Source: Sternotherus odoratus (taxonomy: Eukaryota; Chordata; Testudines; Kinosternidae). From it: a stretch of DNA of 64,000 bases. The stretch spans positions 7,219,206 to 7,283,205 of the forward strand of contig JAVMKO010000020.1 of assembly GCA_032164245.1 (NCBI GenBank), written 5' to 3'. Below are positions 1 through 10,810 of this stretch, one piece after another. The notes beneath the pieces are model-generated. The model was not told the DNA's origin. It made no database searches and saw nothing but the letters and a program-made list of their open reading frames with translations. Positions within the stretch are counted from its first letter, which is position 1. Each line of letters begins with the position of its first letter. Made by a program: the position numbers and the translations under genes.

Positions 1-660
1 GATATTCACAACCTTCTTTCACCTCCGCTATATTTTGTTGTTGTGTTTGAACCATTTTTCATACAGCTGTGTTCATGGCATCATATTTCAGGTTCCAAGC
101 CAATGGGGTGGTTGTACATGTCCACTGTTTATTTTCAATCCTCTATAAAGCACCATCGTTAGCAAGAAAGGATCACTGTGAATACCAGTGTGCCAGTATT
201 ATTCAGAAATAATATAACACAAAAATGCTAATAGGAAACCCAAGGTCAAAGTATGGATCTCTGCCAGATTAATTGGAGATGTCGCTCCTGCAATTTTGCA
301 AATTCCCAACTGCGTATGTCACACATTGCTGGGCCAAAAAGTGGTCCTTGCTGAATAATAATCCATTTGAATGGCAGATATTCAATAGGAAAATTTTGCA
401 AATGTGATGAGAACAAATGTTTTAGAAATTGCCAAGTATTTCAAGGGCAGGTCATCTTAGTCATAATTAATAATAAAAGAACTTGTGGCACGCATCGGAC
501 AGCTAAGTGAAGGGTATCGGGCATTTTCAGTGTTACTTGCATTTTGCAGCTATTGGCTCTAACAATCTGTAGCTTGGTAGGTCAGCAGTAGGGCACCTTC
601 TTGAAAAGGTGCTTGCGTTAAATGTTCTGTTTGGGGGAGTTTGTTACCCATGGTCGTGTG
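1..660. other. single-copy noncoding DNA, no gene seen
   Basis: AT-rich sequence with no reading frame resembling a protein, no TE termini and no simple repeat of note. Nothing recognisable. Confidence 0.6.
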
Positions 661-664
661 GGAT

Positions 665-785
665 GTTAGAGAGGAAGGATGGGTCTTATGGTTAAGAGCC
701 CGGACTAATACGCAGAAGGAAAACGGGGGTTCAATTCCTGACTATGCCATAGGTTTCCTCTGTGACTTGGGCCAAGTCATTTAGG
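665..785 (+). repeat. MIR/CORE-SINE-like relic with tRNA-type head
   Basis: Contains an A-box-like TGGTTAAGAGC and a B-box-like GGTTCAATTCC, the internal pol III promoter blocks of tRNA-derived SINEs, then the 'tgacttgggccaagtcat' segment typical of MIR-like SINEs of amniotes. Heavily diverged, so an old copy. A true tRNA gene is excluded because the stem partners do not pair and no anticodon arm is evident. Confidence 0.6.
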
Positions 786-900
786 CCTTGATCCTGCAAA
801 TATGTATATATACCTGCTTAACTTTTTGGATGTGACAAATGCCACTCACGTCAATGCATAAAGCTAAGCACATGCCCAAGATTGTACAATCAAGGCCAGA
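786..900. repeat. CTTAA-type hairpin interspersed repeat
   Basis: Begins 'gatcctgcaaa' and ends with its approximate inverse, with 'gcttaact' and 'aagctaagcac' in opposing arms around a 'cactcacgtcaatg' centre. The same layout recurs at about 1153, 11486, 27450, 39455, 42610 and 45675. Class unknown; probably a foldback MITE. Confidence 0.45.
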
Positions 901-964
901 AGCTTCAATTAAATAAAGCATTTAAACATGTACTTAAGTTTTATTTTCTGAATTAGAGCCATCA

Positions 965-1150
965 TTTTTACAGATGGGGAACTAATAATACTTTCCTACA
1001 CCCCCACCCACCATTTTGTCTGTCTTTATATTTATTTTGTAAGCAATTCTGGACAGGGACTCTCTCCATGTGCCTCAGTTTTCCCTGTAAAGCGGGGCCT
1101 CCTTCTGGAAAGTGCTTTGAGATCCATGGGTGACATGCAATGCAAGAGCT
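965..1150 (+). repeat. MIR/L2-like 3' segment, degenerate
   Basis: Carries 'acagatgggga', 'gcctcagtttt' and 'aagtgctttgagatcc', phrases typical of the 3' part of MIR/L2-type repeats. Their order is disturbed, so it may be a mosaic of two old copies. Confidence 0.4.
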
Positions 1151-1152
1151 AA

Positions 1153-1285
1153 GGCTCTGATCCTGCAAACACTTACACACACGTTTAACTTCAGATGCAT
1201 TAATAGCTTTCCTGAATTAGATCCACAATTGGAACAACTGAATTTAATGGGACTATTAATATGCTTAAGGTAATTTTTTAAAGAT
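1153..1285. repeat. CTTAA-type hairpin interspersed repeat
   Basis: Opens 'tctgatcctgcaaacac', has 'aatgggactattaatatgcttaa' in the right arm and closes with a diverged inverse of the start. Same family as the block at 786-900, 250 bp away. The two may be separate insertions or a local duplication. Confidence 0.4.
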
Positions 1286-1294
1286 CAATCCTGT

Positions 1295-1555
1295 TTGTGT
1301 TACAGTAGCATCTCTGGTCCCTGCACAAGATCGGTGTAGGTGCTGTACAAACACATAGTGAAAGATAATCCCTGGGCTGAAAAAGTTACACTTTGAGTGA
1401 AGAAGACAGGCCAAGGAGAAAATAAGAAGGGAAGTGATTTGCTAAAGCGACAAAGATGGCTACCCCTCTGATTTGCTAAAGTCACACAACAGGTCCATGG
1501 CAAAGATGGGAATAGAACCCAGGTCACCCAACTCCTAAGCTAGAGCATCCTGTCT
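1295..1555 (-). repeat. L2/MIR-like relic, antisense
   Basis: Contains 'tgtaggtgctgtacaaacac' followed by 'agtcacacaacaggtc' and 'gaacccaggtcaccc', the reverse-orientation signature of the L2/MIR-like repeats that recur through this window (also 14385, 36815, 38035). An internal near-duplication of 'tttgctaaag...acaaagatgg' lies at about 1438-1507. Confidence 0.5.
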
Positions 1556-1782
1556 CCAAGCTCATCACATGTGAGGTTTTGTAGGATCAGGGTCCAAGTG
1601 GTAGTGCTGGAGAGGGCAGGTGTATTATTTAACAATTCCTCTGCCTGAAATTCTAATAACTGAATACATTCTGATATGGGACCAGAGTCTGCCATCTTTA
1701 ACCATGCTCATTCCATGGATGATCCCACGGAAAGCAATGGGACTAATCCAAGAATAAGGCACGACTTAATGAGAGTAAGGGT

Positions 1783-2325
1783 TTGGAGTGTTGTAAGGAA
1801 GACGCAAGAAGCAATTCTTCCACTCTACTCTGCTCTGCTTAGGCCTCAACTGGAGTATTGTGTTGAGTTCTGGGTGCCACATATCAGGAAGGATGTGGAC
1901 AAATAGGAGAGAGTCCAGAGAAGAGCAACAAAAATGATGAAAGGTCCAGAAAGCATGATCTATGAGGGAAGATTGAAAAAAGTGGGTTTGTTAGTCTGGA
2001 GAAGAGAAGACTGAGAGGGGACATGATAATGGTTTTCAAGTACATAAAAGGCTGTTACAAGGATCAGGGAGAAAAATTGTTTTTCTTAATCTCTGAGAAT
2101 AGGACAAGACGCAATGGGCATAAATCACGGCAAGGGAGGGTTAGGTTGGACATTAGGCAAAACTTCCTAACTGTCAGGGTCATTAAGCACTGGAATAAAT
2201 TGTCTAGGGAGCTTGTGGAATCTCCATCATTGGGGATTTTTAAGGGCAGGTTAGACAGACACCTGTCAGGAATGGTCTCAAGGTCCCTTCTAGTCTTATA
2301 TACTATGAATCTGATACACTGTAGC
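1783..2325 (+). pseudogene. CR1 LINE ORF2 C-terminal remnant plus 3' end
   Basis: Two broken reading frames match the end of CR1 reverse transcriptase. The first (to about 1905) carries 'LPLYSALLRPQLEYCVEFW'; after a stop at 1904 the second (2023-2325) carries 'FKYIKGCYKDQGEKLF', 'RQNFLTVRVIKHWNKL' and 'SPSLGIFKGRLDRHLSG'. These are the conserved blocks after the catalytic core of CR1 ORF2. The element ends in the CR1 3' UTR phrase 'caaggtcccttctagtctta' and a 'tatgaatctgatac' tail. It is 5' truncated, as is usual for LINEs, and is dead through stops and frameshifts. Confidence 0.9.
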
Positions 2326-2329
2326 TAAT

Positions 2330-3140
2330 GAATTTTGCTGAAGTACAAACTACTGTAAGTTGCTGAGAGTGCTTGGTACAGACATAAAGAGCTGAGAAGA
2401 GTGATTATAACTGCTTTGCAGTAACATCTTGGTAGGAAAAGAGAGCTGAAATTTACCAGGATATACCTGAGCCATATTTCTGAGGACAAATACAAAAATG
2501 CAAACCCATAAAGCTACACACAGCTTTACAGGGCTGATTATAAACAATGCCAGTGCTGGAACACAGAGGTCGAGAGCAGAGTGGAAGGAGAAGACGGGTT
2601 TTATATCAATGAGGTGAACAGCAGGACACTCTGCAACCTCCAGATGAACCTCTGTGGGTGGTGAGCTTATCTGATCTCACTTGCAAATCAGGATTAGTGC
2701 TTTAATAGGGGGACCCATAAAAGAAAAGGTGCTAGAGGAGGGGGAGCTGGTGACTCAGTAGCTGGTGACTCTTCGGTGTGAACCACCAGTGTGGTGCTAG
2801 CTGGCACTGTGCTTCTGGGAGAAGCATTTCTGATATGAGCATAACTCCGCTCATATCTGTACAAGGCCTAGTGTACCCTAGAGAGTTGTGCTACTAACTG
2901 TATCGGTACGCCTTAATGCTACAATCTCTCCAGAATGGATGCAGTTATATTGGTACAGATCTTGAAACAGGTGTGACTGCATCCACATGAGAGGTTGTGT
3001 TAGTATAAATGTATACTGGGGGGAAAAAATGACTCCCTGAACTAAATTAGTTATACAGTAACTATAGACCAATCCTAAATTGACATAAAGGCCCTGACTC
3101 TGCCATGCACATTTTCACATGGAGATTAATTGCATAGACT
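2330..3140. other. noncoding DNA, no gene seen
   Basis: No TE termini or protein similarity. Around 2750 'gtgactcagtagctggtgactc' is a short local duplication. Otherwise nothing. Confidence 0.5.
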
Positions 3141-3145
3141 TAAGT

Positions 3146-3290
3146 CAGGGGTGGGCAAACTACGGCCCGGGGGCCACATCTGGCCCATGGGCTCGTCCTG
3201 CCTGGCCCCCTTGAGCTCCCAGCTGGGGAGGCTGCCGCCGGCCTCACCCCTGCCTTCCCCCGTCCCCCGGAGCCTCAGCCTGCCACGGAG
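3146..3290 (+). mobile_element. hAT (Charlie/Tip100-like) 5' end, truncated
   Basis: Starts exactly with CAGGGGTGGGCAAACTACGG, a terminal inverted repeat of the CAGGGGT..CAAAC class used by hAT elements, followed by GC-rich 'ggcccgggggccacatctgg'. The GC-rich tract stops abruptly at about 3290 and no opposite end is present, so the 3' part has been lost. Confidence 0.65.
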
Positions 3291-3692
3291 CTGGTTTGTA
3301 CCCGAGTAATACAGAATATCCAGAAGGCGTGAATGATTGTGCCCGTAGATTGATATTATAACCATTTATATGCCAAAGACTTATTATTTATAATTCTACC
3401 ATTTTTATCAGTATCCATTGTCAGGATTCTTTTTGTTCCTACTATTATACTTTTTTTTATAGCTGCCTGCACTTCCTCTCACCAGGTGAGTGTTTTAACT
3501 GACTCAGTCATCTCTCTTGATTGAGAGATGGTGGCTTTTGTGGCACCTGAAACATTTCCCAATTATCTTGATGTTTCTCTGGTTAAATTCTTCCTCCCAG
3601 ACGATTTGGATCATACTTATTTTCAGCTTGGTAAAATTGGCCCTTTTAAAGCACCGAGTATATATATAACTGGTTTGGACTTTATTCTGTTT

Positions 3693-4085
3693 TCACATTA
3701 GAAATGTGATCAAGTTATCATCACCTGTATGGAAACTACCATTAGTTTTTAGTTCTGTGATTTGTTCCTCTTTATTTGTCGAGACTAGGTCTAATGTAGA
3801 TTTCCTCTGTGTTGGCTGCAACACGTTTTGAATTAGGAAATCGTCATCTATAATATTTAGAAATTCCAAGGATCTTTTATACTGGCAGCATGAGATCACC
3901 AGCAGCCACTCAAATAGATCATGTTTCTTCCCTGCTCACCCTGCACATTATATATAAGAATGTAAGGAGCCAGTCATCCTGTCCCCTAGTGTGATTTGAT
4001 GGTCTGTAGCAGACACCAACTAGTATCCCAACTTGAGCTTTATCTATTAGGACATTGATCCATAAGCATTCAAGATCATTTTCTT
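3693..4085 (-). pseudogene. CR1-type ORF2 AP-like endonuclease remnant
   Basis: A minus-strand frame shows 'LVGVCYRPSN', matching the 'GVYYRPP' block of LINE AP endonucleases, then after a frame break 'SLEFLNIIDDDFLIQNVLQP', 'STLDLVSTNKEEQI' and 'HTGDDNLITF'. The last aligns with the family's SDH motif, here degraded to GDD, so the catalytic His is missing. No function is expected. Confidence 0.8.
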
Positions 4086-4333
4086 GCAAGTTATCAGTGT
4101 GTAGGTAATTAAAAAATTTCGTCTCTTTGTCTGCTTCGGTTCCTTGTTTTAATTAGGTTCTCAACATTTTGATTCTGTGCTAAGTGAGTGCTCATATCTT
4201 GCCTCCTTTTATCTTCCCCCTTTTTAAAAATTAGTTTAAAGCCCTCATGAGTATTCTAGACAGCCTCTCCCTTAGGAGACTGGTTTCTGAGTTAGAAGCC
4301 ATCCAAACTATATAGCCCCCTTTCACCGTTCAA

Positions 4334-4692
4334 AGGGGACTATTGTTTCCACAACCCAAACCCTACGCTCTACACCACTTACCTAGCCAGTGGTTCACAT
4401 CCAGAAATGTCTGTCTTCCTTTGTTCAGAGGACAGACAGGATCTCAGAGACGATTGTCCTCCTTCAGCACATGTCAGAATTCCCCGAAGTTATCTATTAT
4501 ATGTGAGAGAGAAGTATCATTAGTACAGATATGAACCATCACCAGTGGATCCTTGCCCACTGACTTCTGAACCTATCCAGTCTTAGCATGACGTTTCATG
4601 TCTTTGCTCCAGGAAGACGTCACATGATCCTGTTGCCTGCTTGTCCCGGCAGAATGTTCTTTCAGTTCTTCTGAGTATTGAATCCCCACCAA
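4334..4692 (-). pseudogene. CR1-type ORF1 esterase (SGNH-like) remnant
   Basis: Minus-strand translation begins 'GGDSILRRTE', the GDS nucleophile block of the esterase domain found in ORF1 of CR1-type LINEs. After a frame shift comes 'DPLVMVHICTNDTSLSH', aligning with the family's 'HVGTNDT', and further on 'VNHWLGKWC', aligning with 'VN.WL..WC'. Several in-frame stops (for example before HVLKEDNRL) show it is dead. The domain is known to be needed for efficient retrotransposition; here it is only a fossil. Confidence 0.75.
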
Positions 4693-4699
4693 GGATCTA

Positions 4700-7080
4700 T
4701 CTGTCTTCCTGGGATGGTTGGAAAGCTCTTTATGGTAAGGTGAAAGGTCACACTTACAGAGCTAGAACCTAGGAGCCTAGGCCTATGTTCCTCTCTAACC
4801 ACGAAATCACACTCAGTTGCAAGTAGAAAACCCAGGTATCCTGCTTCCTCTCTCTTGGCTTTAACCTCTAGATCTCTTTGTCTTCCCTTAGAGAGATCTG
4901 TGGTGGATATACTCAACTATTTATGCTATGATTTTGTTTGGATGGTCCCTGGGCTGTGAATGTGATGCTTCTCAGTTGTGTCAGGGTTTGTTGAATATAA
5001 CAGGAACACATTCACACAAGGTGAAAAGAAGTTCAGTGCTCTGAGTTCTCCCCCACGCAAAAGGCTCTGAGTGGCTTTGAAACTGATTTTTTAGCTTGTC
5101 CTTTAATCTCCAGCGAACTTCCAGCACTGTAGTGTTGAAAAGTATGAGCATGAGTTATGACTTGGGAAGTGTAAGTGTGAAGATGATTGAAGGATGATTC
5201 TCTTTATGACTGTATGTGTGAAAGAAGACGCTTCAGGTCACACATGTTTGTTAGGATCTGTCTTTTCCTGAAGCAGAAAAAATGTGGCAGATCTGAGCAA
5301 CTGGGGAAAAGGGCAGCATGCAAAGTAGTTTTGTCACTGTTTCCCCCCCCCCCCTTAGCTGCGGTTGGTTCCCTAATATAATAAATGGCCATTGTGGGTT
5401 ATGATCCCATGACATTTCCCCATAAAAAACATAAACTTCTACTGACTGAACAAGGGTTTATGTCTCCAGGCAGTGGTAGGTGATGCATTAACATCTTCTA
5501 TTGACCAGTTACAAGAGGGAAACAAAGACTACACTGCAGTCATGTGACTGACTTGCTAACTTTCTCTCTTCTCTTTTCAGGGTCATACCTTTCCCATATA
5601 TATCATCTTTATAGTCCCCTTTTAAAATGTATATCAAACCAAATAAAATAAAAGCCAACAGAAGACCTGATTTTTAGTAGCCGCTATTGACGTAAGTTTG
5701 AGTTGCAGGTGTGACAGAAAGCCGGTTGCCCTAGGTCATTGATTCAAGTCCAAGACAGATTAGTACTTGCTGACAGTGGTTACTAACTAGATAACAGCCG
5801 TTTGGTGGCCTATGTGAAAAAGGGTTTGGTAGCCTCAGTGAAGTTCCTAAAAGACCTTTCCCTCCCAGGAAGAAAAACAACCACCTTCATGCTAATTAGT
5901 ACTATTTTAGGCAATCCCAGACCAGACACCTTGGATACAAAGAGCATGGAGATCTTTACATAGAGGTGAGCGATGGTATCCACTTGTTTCTAATTCATCG
6001 TTGAGCAACATGGTTTTGAGGGGATAACGGGGGGTGGGTAAATACTGGTTATAATTCCACTCTTAGTGGTGCATTTTCTCTGTGTTTCACGAGAGGTCAT
6101 CATTCTCCAAGGATGTCAGTTGAGTGCTTTTCCTGAGAGTTTAAACCTGGAGTTGTTCAGAGGAGGGCAGTTCGATTTCATGGCAACCTCTGAGGTTTCA
6201 GATATGTTCTCGTCCCACCCTGGAACAGGAACAGAACCTTTAAGATGTTTTTATGAATCAGAATTGTGTTGGCTGAGCATTTTGATTCAGAAAGGTCCAG
6301 GTCTCTCTCTCTCAAAAACTTTGATGAAACTGAAACATTCTGCAAATCGCATTGGCTTTTACAAACTGTATTTAAATAAAATATTTTTTTTCCTGAATAA
6401 TTTGCATCCAGGGCTAATTAAAACCTCCAAATTCCTCTCTCTGTAGGATGACACCTTGTGAAATGGATCTCCCAACCCTACAGAGAAGTTGCCTTTGTTC
6501 ATTAAGACAGAAATTATACACTGATAACAAGAGATTTACAAAATACCACAGCCCTGTATTTTGTAATAACCATAAAAGTTCCATGGTAACGTCTCTCAAC
6601 AATTATTGAACAATAACTCAGCTTTTCAGCGCAACCACCCAACTCCTGCAGGTGGGGTAAATAAAGTCTATAACTCACATCCCTGCAAAATGTTCCTCTC
6701 TTCAGAAGCTGATGGGGTGAATGAGGTGAGAAAGGCTTGGAAAGAGTTCATTGCATTAATTTTCCAAGCTCTGCAATGATCTTAGGAGAAAAGATTAAGA
6801 GAGACAGATACTGTAAATGGTAAATCTAAATTGAATGCGCAGACCAGGAAAAGTTATTACTACCTCAGGCTTTGTGAAGATCTTTGCCAAAGAAACATCG
6901 GGGAACAGGAAAGACTCACTTTGAGGCATCTCTAACAGACAATTCAGTATAGATTAAATAATTTACTGCTGCTGCATTGCATGGCAAGCTAAGCATATGC
7001 CAGAACAGTATGTTCAGTTGGTGACCCATTTTACTAGAGGTAGTAGAAAAATAAAGGTGCCATGAGAAAAAAGAATGTCT
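4700..7080. other. noncoding DNA, mostly single copy
   Basis: No protein-like frame. Holds a poly-C run at about 5345-5354, a strong polypyrimidine-AG at about 5563-5580 with no convincing donor downstream, and a short TC run at about 6302-6312. 4700-4910 might be an old antisense SINE. Otherwise unremarkable. Confidence 0.5.
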
Positions 7081-7084
7081 CAGG

Positions 7085-7300
7085 GGGATGGGGTATTTGC
7101 TTAGGATTTGAGAAACCCAGATTCAGTTCCAAGTTCTGCAATATAGTTCCTGTGTGACCTTCATTTAGTCACTCTGTACTTCCCCATCTGTAAAATGGGG
7201 ATAATAGGTCTCATAAGGATATTGCAAGGACAACTGGATTACAAGATTGTGATGTGCTTAGTTGTTGCAGTAATGAAGGTCATATAAATACCTAAGACAG
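7085..7300 (+). repeat. MIR/CORE-SINE-like relic
   Basis: Runs 'gattcagttccaagttctgc', 'cctgtgtgacctt', 'ccatctgtaaaatggggata' and 'gatattgcaaggac', in the order expected from MIR-type head to tail. Diverged and indel-rich. Confidence 0.65.
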
Positions 7301-7840
7301 AGAAATATACAATTCAAAGGATCGTATCAGACGTTCTGACAAGCATCTTGATTTTCCTTTAGCTTGCAGCTTGTACAGTCATTGGCACGAGTGTAAAGTG
7401 TTGGTAAATAAGAGTGCAAATGTTTTATACTTGATTGAATGGCTACACCAAATGCAGAACAATGGAGATAGGGGTCTTGCAAACACTAAATAAAAATTCT
7501 CATCTCATGTACATTGGATAGCCCCTAACTGATGATTTTGCATCATTGCATTCGTCCTTATGTAGTCTTATGTGGTCTTGTGGTGTCTCTATTGATGGGT
7601 TCCTGGAATAGTGACACTGGTATGAGTTTACTTCAACCACAGAACTACCTCTGTTTATGCCTGGAAATGGGCACACAGGCAGCTCCCCCAGCACTGTTGG
7701 TCCAAAACAGTCCCCTCTCTTTCCAAGGCAAGAAACACACACTCTTCAACTTCCGGTCACACTTACTTCTTGAGGGAGGGGTCCCTCCCATTTAGGAAGA
7801 GCCGTACCCTTTGTCTGAGGATATGTAACACAGAGAGACC
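7300..7840. other. noncoding DNA, no gene seen
   Basis: Overlapping short frames on both strands (for example at 7500-7795) have no family resemblance and no shared homology signal. I see no feature here. Confidence 0.5.
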
Positions 7841-7844
7841 AGCC

Positions 7845-7990
7845 AGTACAGTAGGGGCTGGTCTTCGCTGGGGGGTGGGGGGTGGGAGATCGGCTGTAGT
7901 TCCGGAGTCGACGGGGGCACTGCTGGTGATCGATCACTTCTTGACGAGACGTGATAAATCGATCGCCAAAACATCGATCCTTCCCCTCTT
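7845..7990 (+). mobile_element. palindromic hAT-like MITE, diverged partial copy
   Basis: Shares 'ggagtcgacgggggcactg', 'gtgataaatcgatcg' and 'acatcgatcc' with the better-preserved copies at 8250, 22222, 33941 and 60893. Only the right half is recognisable. It lies 260 bp from the next copy in the same orientation. Confidence 0.55.
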
Positions 7991-8249
7991 TAGAGAAGAC
8001 AAGCCCTAAGATATGTAACTGAACGGACATGCATTTCTTGTCCTCCGTGTGTTTCAAAGACCTGGAACAGCTGCAATTAATTGGAGGCTAAGATGTTGTT
8101 CCTTCCCATTTTAAACGTTAGGGGATGCTAAGCTACTGCCCAGTGTTCTATACAAAACAGCTGATTGATGTTACATCCTAGCGTTCTCTCCAAAACTCGT
8201 ATAGCTAAGGATAATGGAAGGTTATCAGCCTGCTATGACATTACTTAAA

Positions 8250-8574
8250 CTAAGGCCTGGTCTACACTGCGGGAGGGGGTTGATCTAAGATACGCAACTT
8301 CAGCTATGTGAATAGTGTAGCTGTTGACGTATCTTTTGACGTATCTGTTGACGTATCTTAGGTTGATTTACTTTGGCGTCCACATGGCGGCGAGTCGACT
8401 GCTGGTGCTCCACCATCGACTCCGCTTCTCCCTCTTATGGTGGTGGAGTTCTGGAGTCGATGGGGAGAGTGCTCAGGGATCGATTTATCGTGTCTAGACT
8501 AGACACGATAAATTGATTCCCAATAGATCAATCACTATCCGCCAATCCAGCAGGTAGTATAGATGTACCCTTAG
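8250..8574 (+). mobile_element. palindromic hAT-like MITE, near full length
   Basis: Left end CTAAGGCCTGGTCTACACT, right end 'tagatgtacccttag', whose reverse complement begins CTAAGGGTACATCTA. Internal landmarks are 'gttgacgtatctta' in near-tandem copies (8323-8360), 'atcgactccgcttctc' and a nearly perfect 39-bp palindrome at 8479-8517 centred on 'tctagacta'. No transposase. The family is repeated at 7845, 22222, 33941/34524 and 60893. The hAT assignment is from end style and is not proven; no clear 8-bp target duplication was seen. Confidence 0.8.
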
Positions 8575-9040
8575 AGCCTAGATTTTCAGTTAGAACAAGC
8601 TCAGTAAACATGAAGCTTTATTCTGTTTTCATTGATGATCCTATTTTTAAGAGAGCAGAAATACTCACATAAGATTATTGACAAAGGATAATTTATCTCT
8701 TGCAAAATTTCGGGTGGCAGTGCTTGTCACACTGGGTATCCATTTTCATTATTCCTGACGTTTTCTCCATGATGCTATGAGCTATTTGAAAGGATCATAG
8801 TTTAAAATGCTAGGCACTTTCTAGTGCAGGACCATACAAACTGAATAAATTGAAATGCAACACTGGGCTATCTCTGTTGTGGAGCGTTTAATCTCAGATG
8901 ATACCATCTAAATTCAGGAAAGTTACCCAAAGTTACTAAATTTTAAATTAAATTCTGATACAAAAACTACATTTGAAGGTCACCACCAAGTGTGTTAAGT
9001 TCAGGGTACGTTATACTTTATAATGGTTATATTCTGTTCT
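8575..9040. other. noncoding DNA, no gene seen
   Basis: AT-rich, no TE ends or coding signal. Confidence 0.5.
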
Positions 9041-9044
9041 TGAG

Positions 9045-9992
9045 CATGCAGGGATGTAATCAGGAAGGCTAAGGCACAATTGGAGTTGCAGCTAGGTATG
9101 TGAAGGGTAATAAGTAGGGTTTCTACAGATATATAGCAACAAGAAGGTGGTCAGGGAAAGTATGGGACCCACACTGAATTGGGGAGGCAAGCTAGTGACA
9201 GATGATGTGGAAAAAGCTGAGGTACTCACGCAATGCTTTTTTTGCCTGGGTCTTCACAGACAAGGTCAGCTCCCAGACAGCTGCACTGGACAGCACGGTA
9301 TGGGGAGGAGGTGAGCAGGCCTCAGTGGTGAAAACAGGTTAAGGACTGTTTAGAAAAGCTGGACATGCACAAGTCGATGGGTCCAGATCTAATGTATCCA
9401 AGAGTGCTGAGGGAGTTGGCCGATATGATTGCAGAGCCACTGGCCATTATCTCTGAAAATTTGGGGTGATCGGGGGAGGTCCCGGACGATTGCAAAAAGG
9501 AAAATATAGTGCCCCTCTTTTTAAACACAGTCAGCCTCATTTCAGTCCCTGGCAAAATCATGGTTTCAGGTCCTCAAGGAATCCATTTTGAAGCACTTGG
9601 AGGAGAGGAAGGTGATCACGAACAGTCAACATGGATTCATCAAGGGCAAGTCATGCCTGACCAACCTGATTGCCTTCTATGATGAGATAACTGGCTCTGT
9701 GGATATGGGGAAAGCGGTGGATGTGATATATCTTGACTTTAGCAAAGCTTTTGATACGGGTCTTCCACAATATTCTTGCCAGCAAATTAAAGAAGTATGG
9801 ATTGGATGAATGGACTGTAAGGTGGATAGAAAGCTGGCTAGATTTTCAGGCTCAATGGGTAGTGATCAATGGCTCAAATATCTAGTTGTCCGCCGGTATC
9901 ATGTGGAGTACCCCAGGGATTGATCCTGGGGCTGGTTTTGTTCAACATCTTTATTAATGATCTGGATGATGGGATGGATTGCATCCCCCACA
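9045..9992 (+). pseudogene. CR1 ORF2 fragment: endonuclease-RT linker and RT N-terminal half
   Basis: The clearest frame (9588-9760) carries '[20 protein letters not shown]' and '[11 protein letters not shown]', the thumb-side and catalytic motif A blocks of CR1 reverse transcriptase. Upstream DNA matches the linker ('kSmGPDlmYPRVLReLAD' type, with 'ggtccagatctaatgtatcc'). Downstream, after a frameshift at about 9760, it continues to '[11 protein letters not shown]' and stops at about 9992, just before the second catalytic motif (FADDT). It lacks both ends and has a frameshift, so it is an internal CR1 fragment and not a normal 5'-truncated copy. Confidence 0.9.
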
Positions 9993-10600
9993 AATGAAAA
10001 CGGCCCTTCACTGTTCAGATTACAAAGATTCACCAAGGAGAAGGAGCATGGGTCTTCTTCTGAGGCTTTAGTCTTTATTCATTAGCAAACCAGCTGGAGC
10101 TATGCAACAAGGCTGAAGAAAATTGGCTGAAATAAATTTTTAAATTTTACGTCTGAGTAAGAAAGTTTTTATAAGGAGATGAGTGATCTGACAGGTCTTT
10201 TTCAGGTGTGAATTATACACTAGGAAAACTGCTTATTTTTGCAGGTAGCAGTAGAATTAACCAGCATAAACAAAACCAAACAGAGCCAAGACTATTTCAA
10301 CACTCTGCCTCCTTGGAATCGTATCCCCTGTCTAGTCTATATAGCTCAGAGGATTTTATTATTATTACTTGGTGAGATTTTCAAAGGCACGTAGAACAGT
10401 TAGGTACTCAAATCCCACTCAAAGTCAATGGGATTTGGACATCTACCCCTACTAAACGCTTCTGCAAATTCCCTGCTTATTATTCAGTTGTAACTAGAGG
10501 CCCTATCCATAATGATTCCTCAGTATGTTTGACACAGTACGTGCATATAATAGACAATTACTACTAGAGGCTCTAGAGCAAACATCTTCTGTCCAAATAT
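9993..10600. other. noncoding DNA with a short repeat fragment
   Basis: Mostly unique. 10371-10445 ('gagattttcaaaggcac...caaagtcaatgggatttgg') resembles an old interspersed 'ttttcaaa' repeat also seen at 17265-17370 and 41430-41560. Confidence 0.45.
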
Positions 10601-10609
10601 TTTATCAGC

Positions 10610-10810
10610 TAATTGGAAACTTCCATGGAAAATTTTGTTTTTGTTTTTTTACTTGAAAGCTTAAAACTTCCCAAACTGAATTTTTTTGGCCAAAATTAGA
10701 CTTCTTTTTGGCAAAAACTTCTGTTTTTCAGACAAGTTTGGTTTTCATATTTAGAATTAAAACAATTTTTTAAATTGAAAAATTTCACAAGAAAAATCAT
10801 TTCTTGATTT
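10610..10810. repeat. AT-rich 'ttttggccaaaa' interspersed repeat
   Basis: Dense runs of 'tttttttggccaaaatt', 'tttttggcaaaaac' and 'gaaaaatttcac' with self-complementary character. Similar tracts occur at 24050, 29850, 38440, 41010 and 55210, which suggests an ancient foldback element rather than simple low complexity. Confidence 0.5.

Larger units (their letters stand above)
3410..4692 (-). mobile_element. CR1-type LINE, 5' half (ORF1 esterase to ORF2 endonuclease)
   Basis: Read on the minus strand this block holds, in the expected order, an ORF1 esterase remnant (4692-4334), an ORF2 endonuclease remnant (about 4085-3693) and a decayed endonuclease-RT linker (about 3690-3420). Retaining the 5' half is unusual for a LINE copy, since most are 5' truncated. 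All frames are broken by stops and frameshifts. The family looks older than the CR1 pieces at 9045 and 26000, judging by divergence. Confidence 0.8.

Noticed and set aside
665..785. tRNA gene
   Set aside because: A- and B-box-like blocks are present, but cloverleaf stems do not pair and the sequence continues as a MIR-like SINE.
5563..5580. Strong splice-acceptor-like tract
   Set aside because: No donor within exon distance and no protein-like frame downstream.
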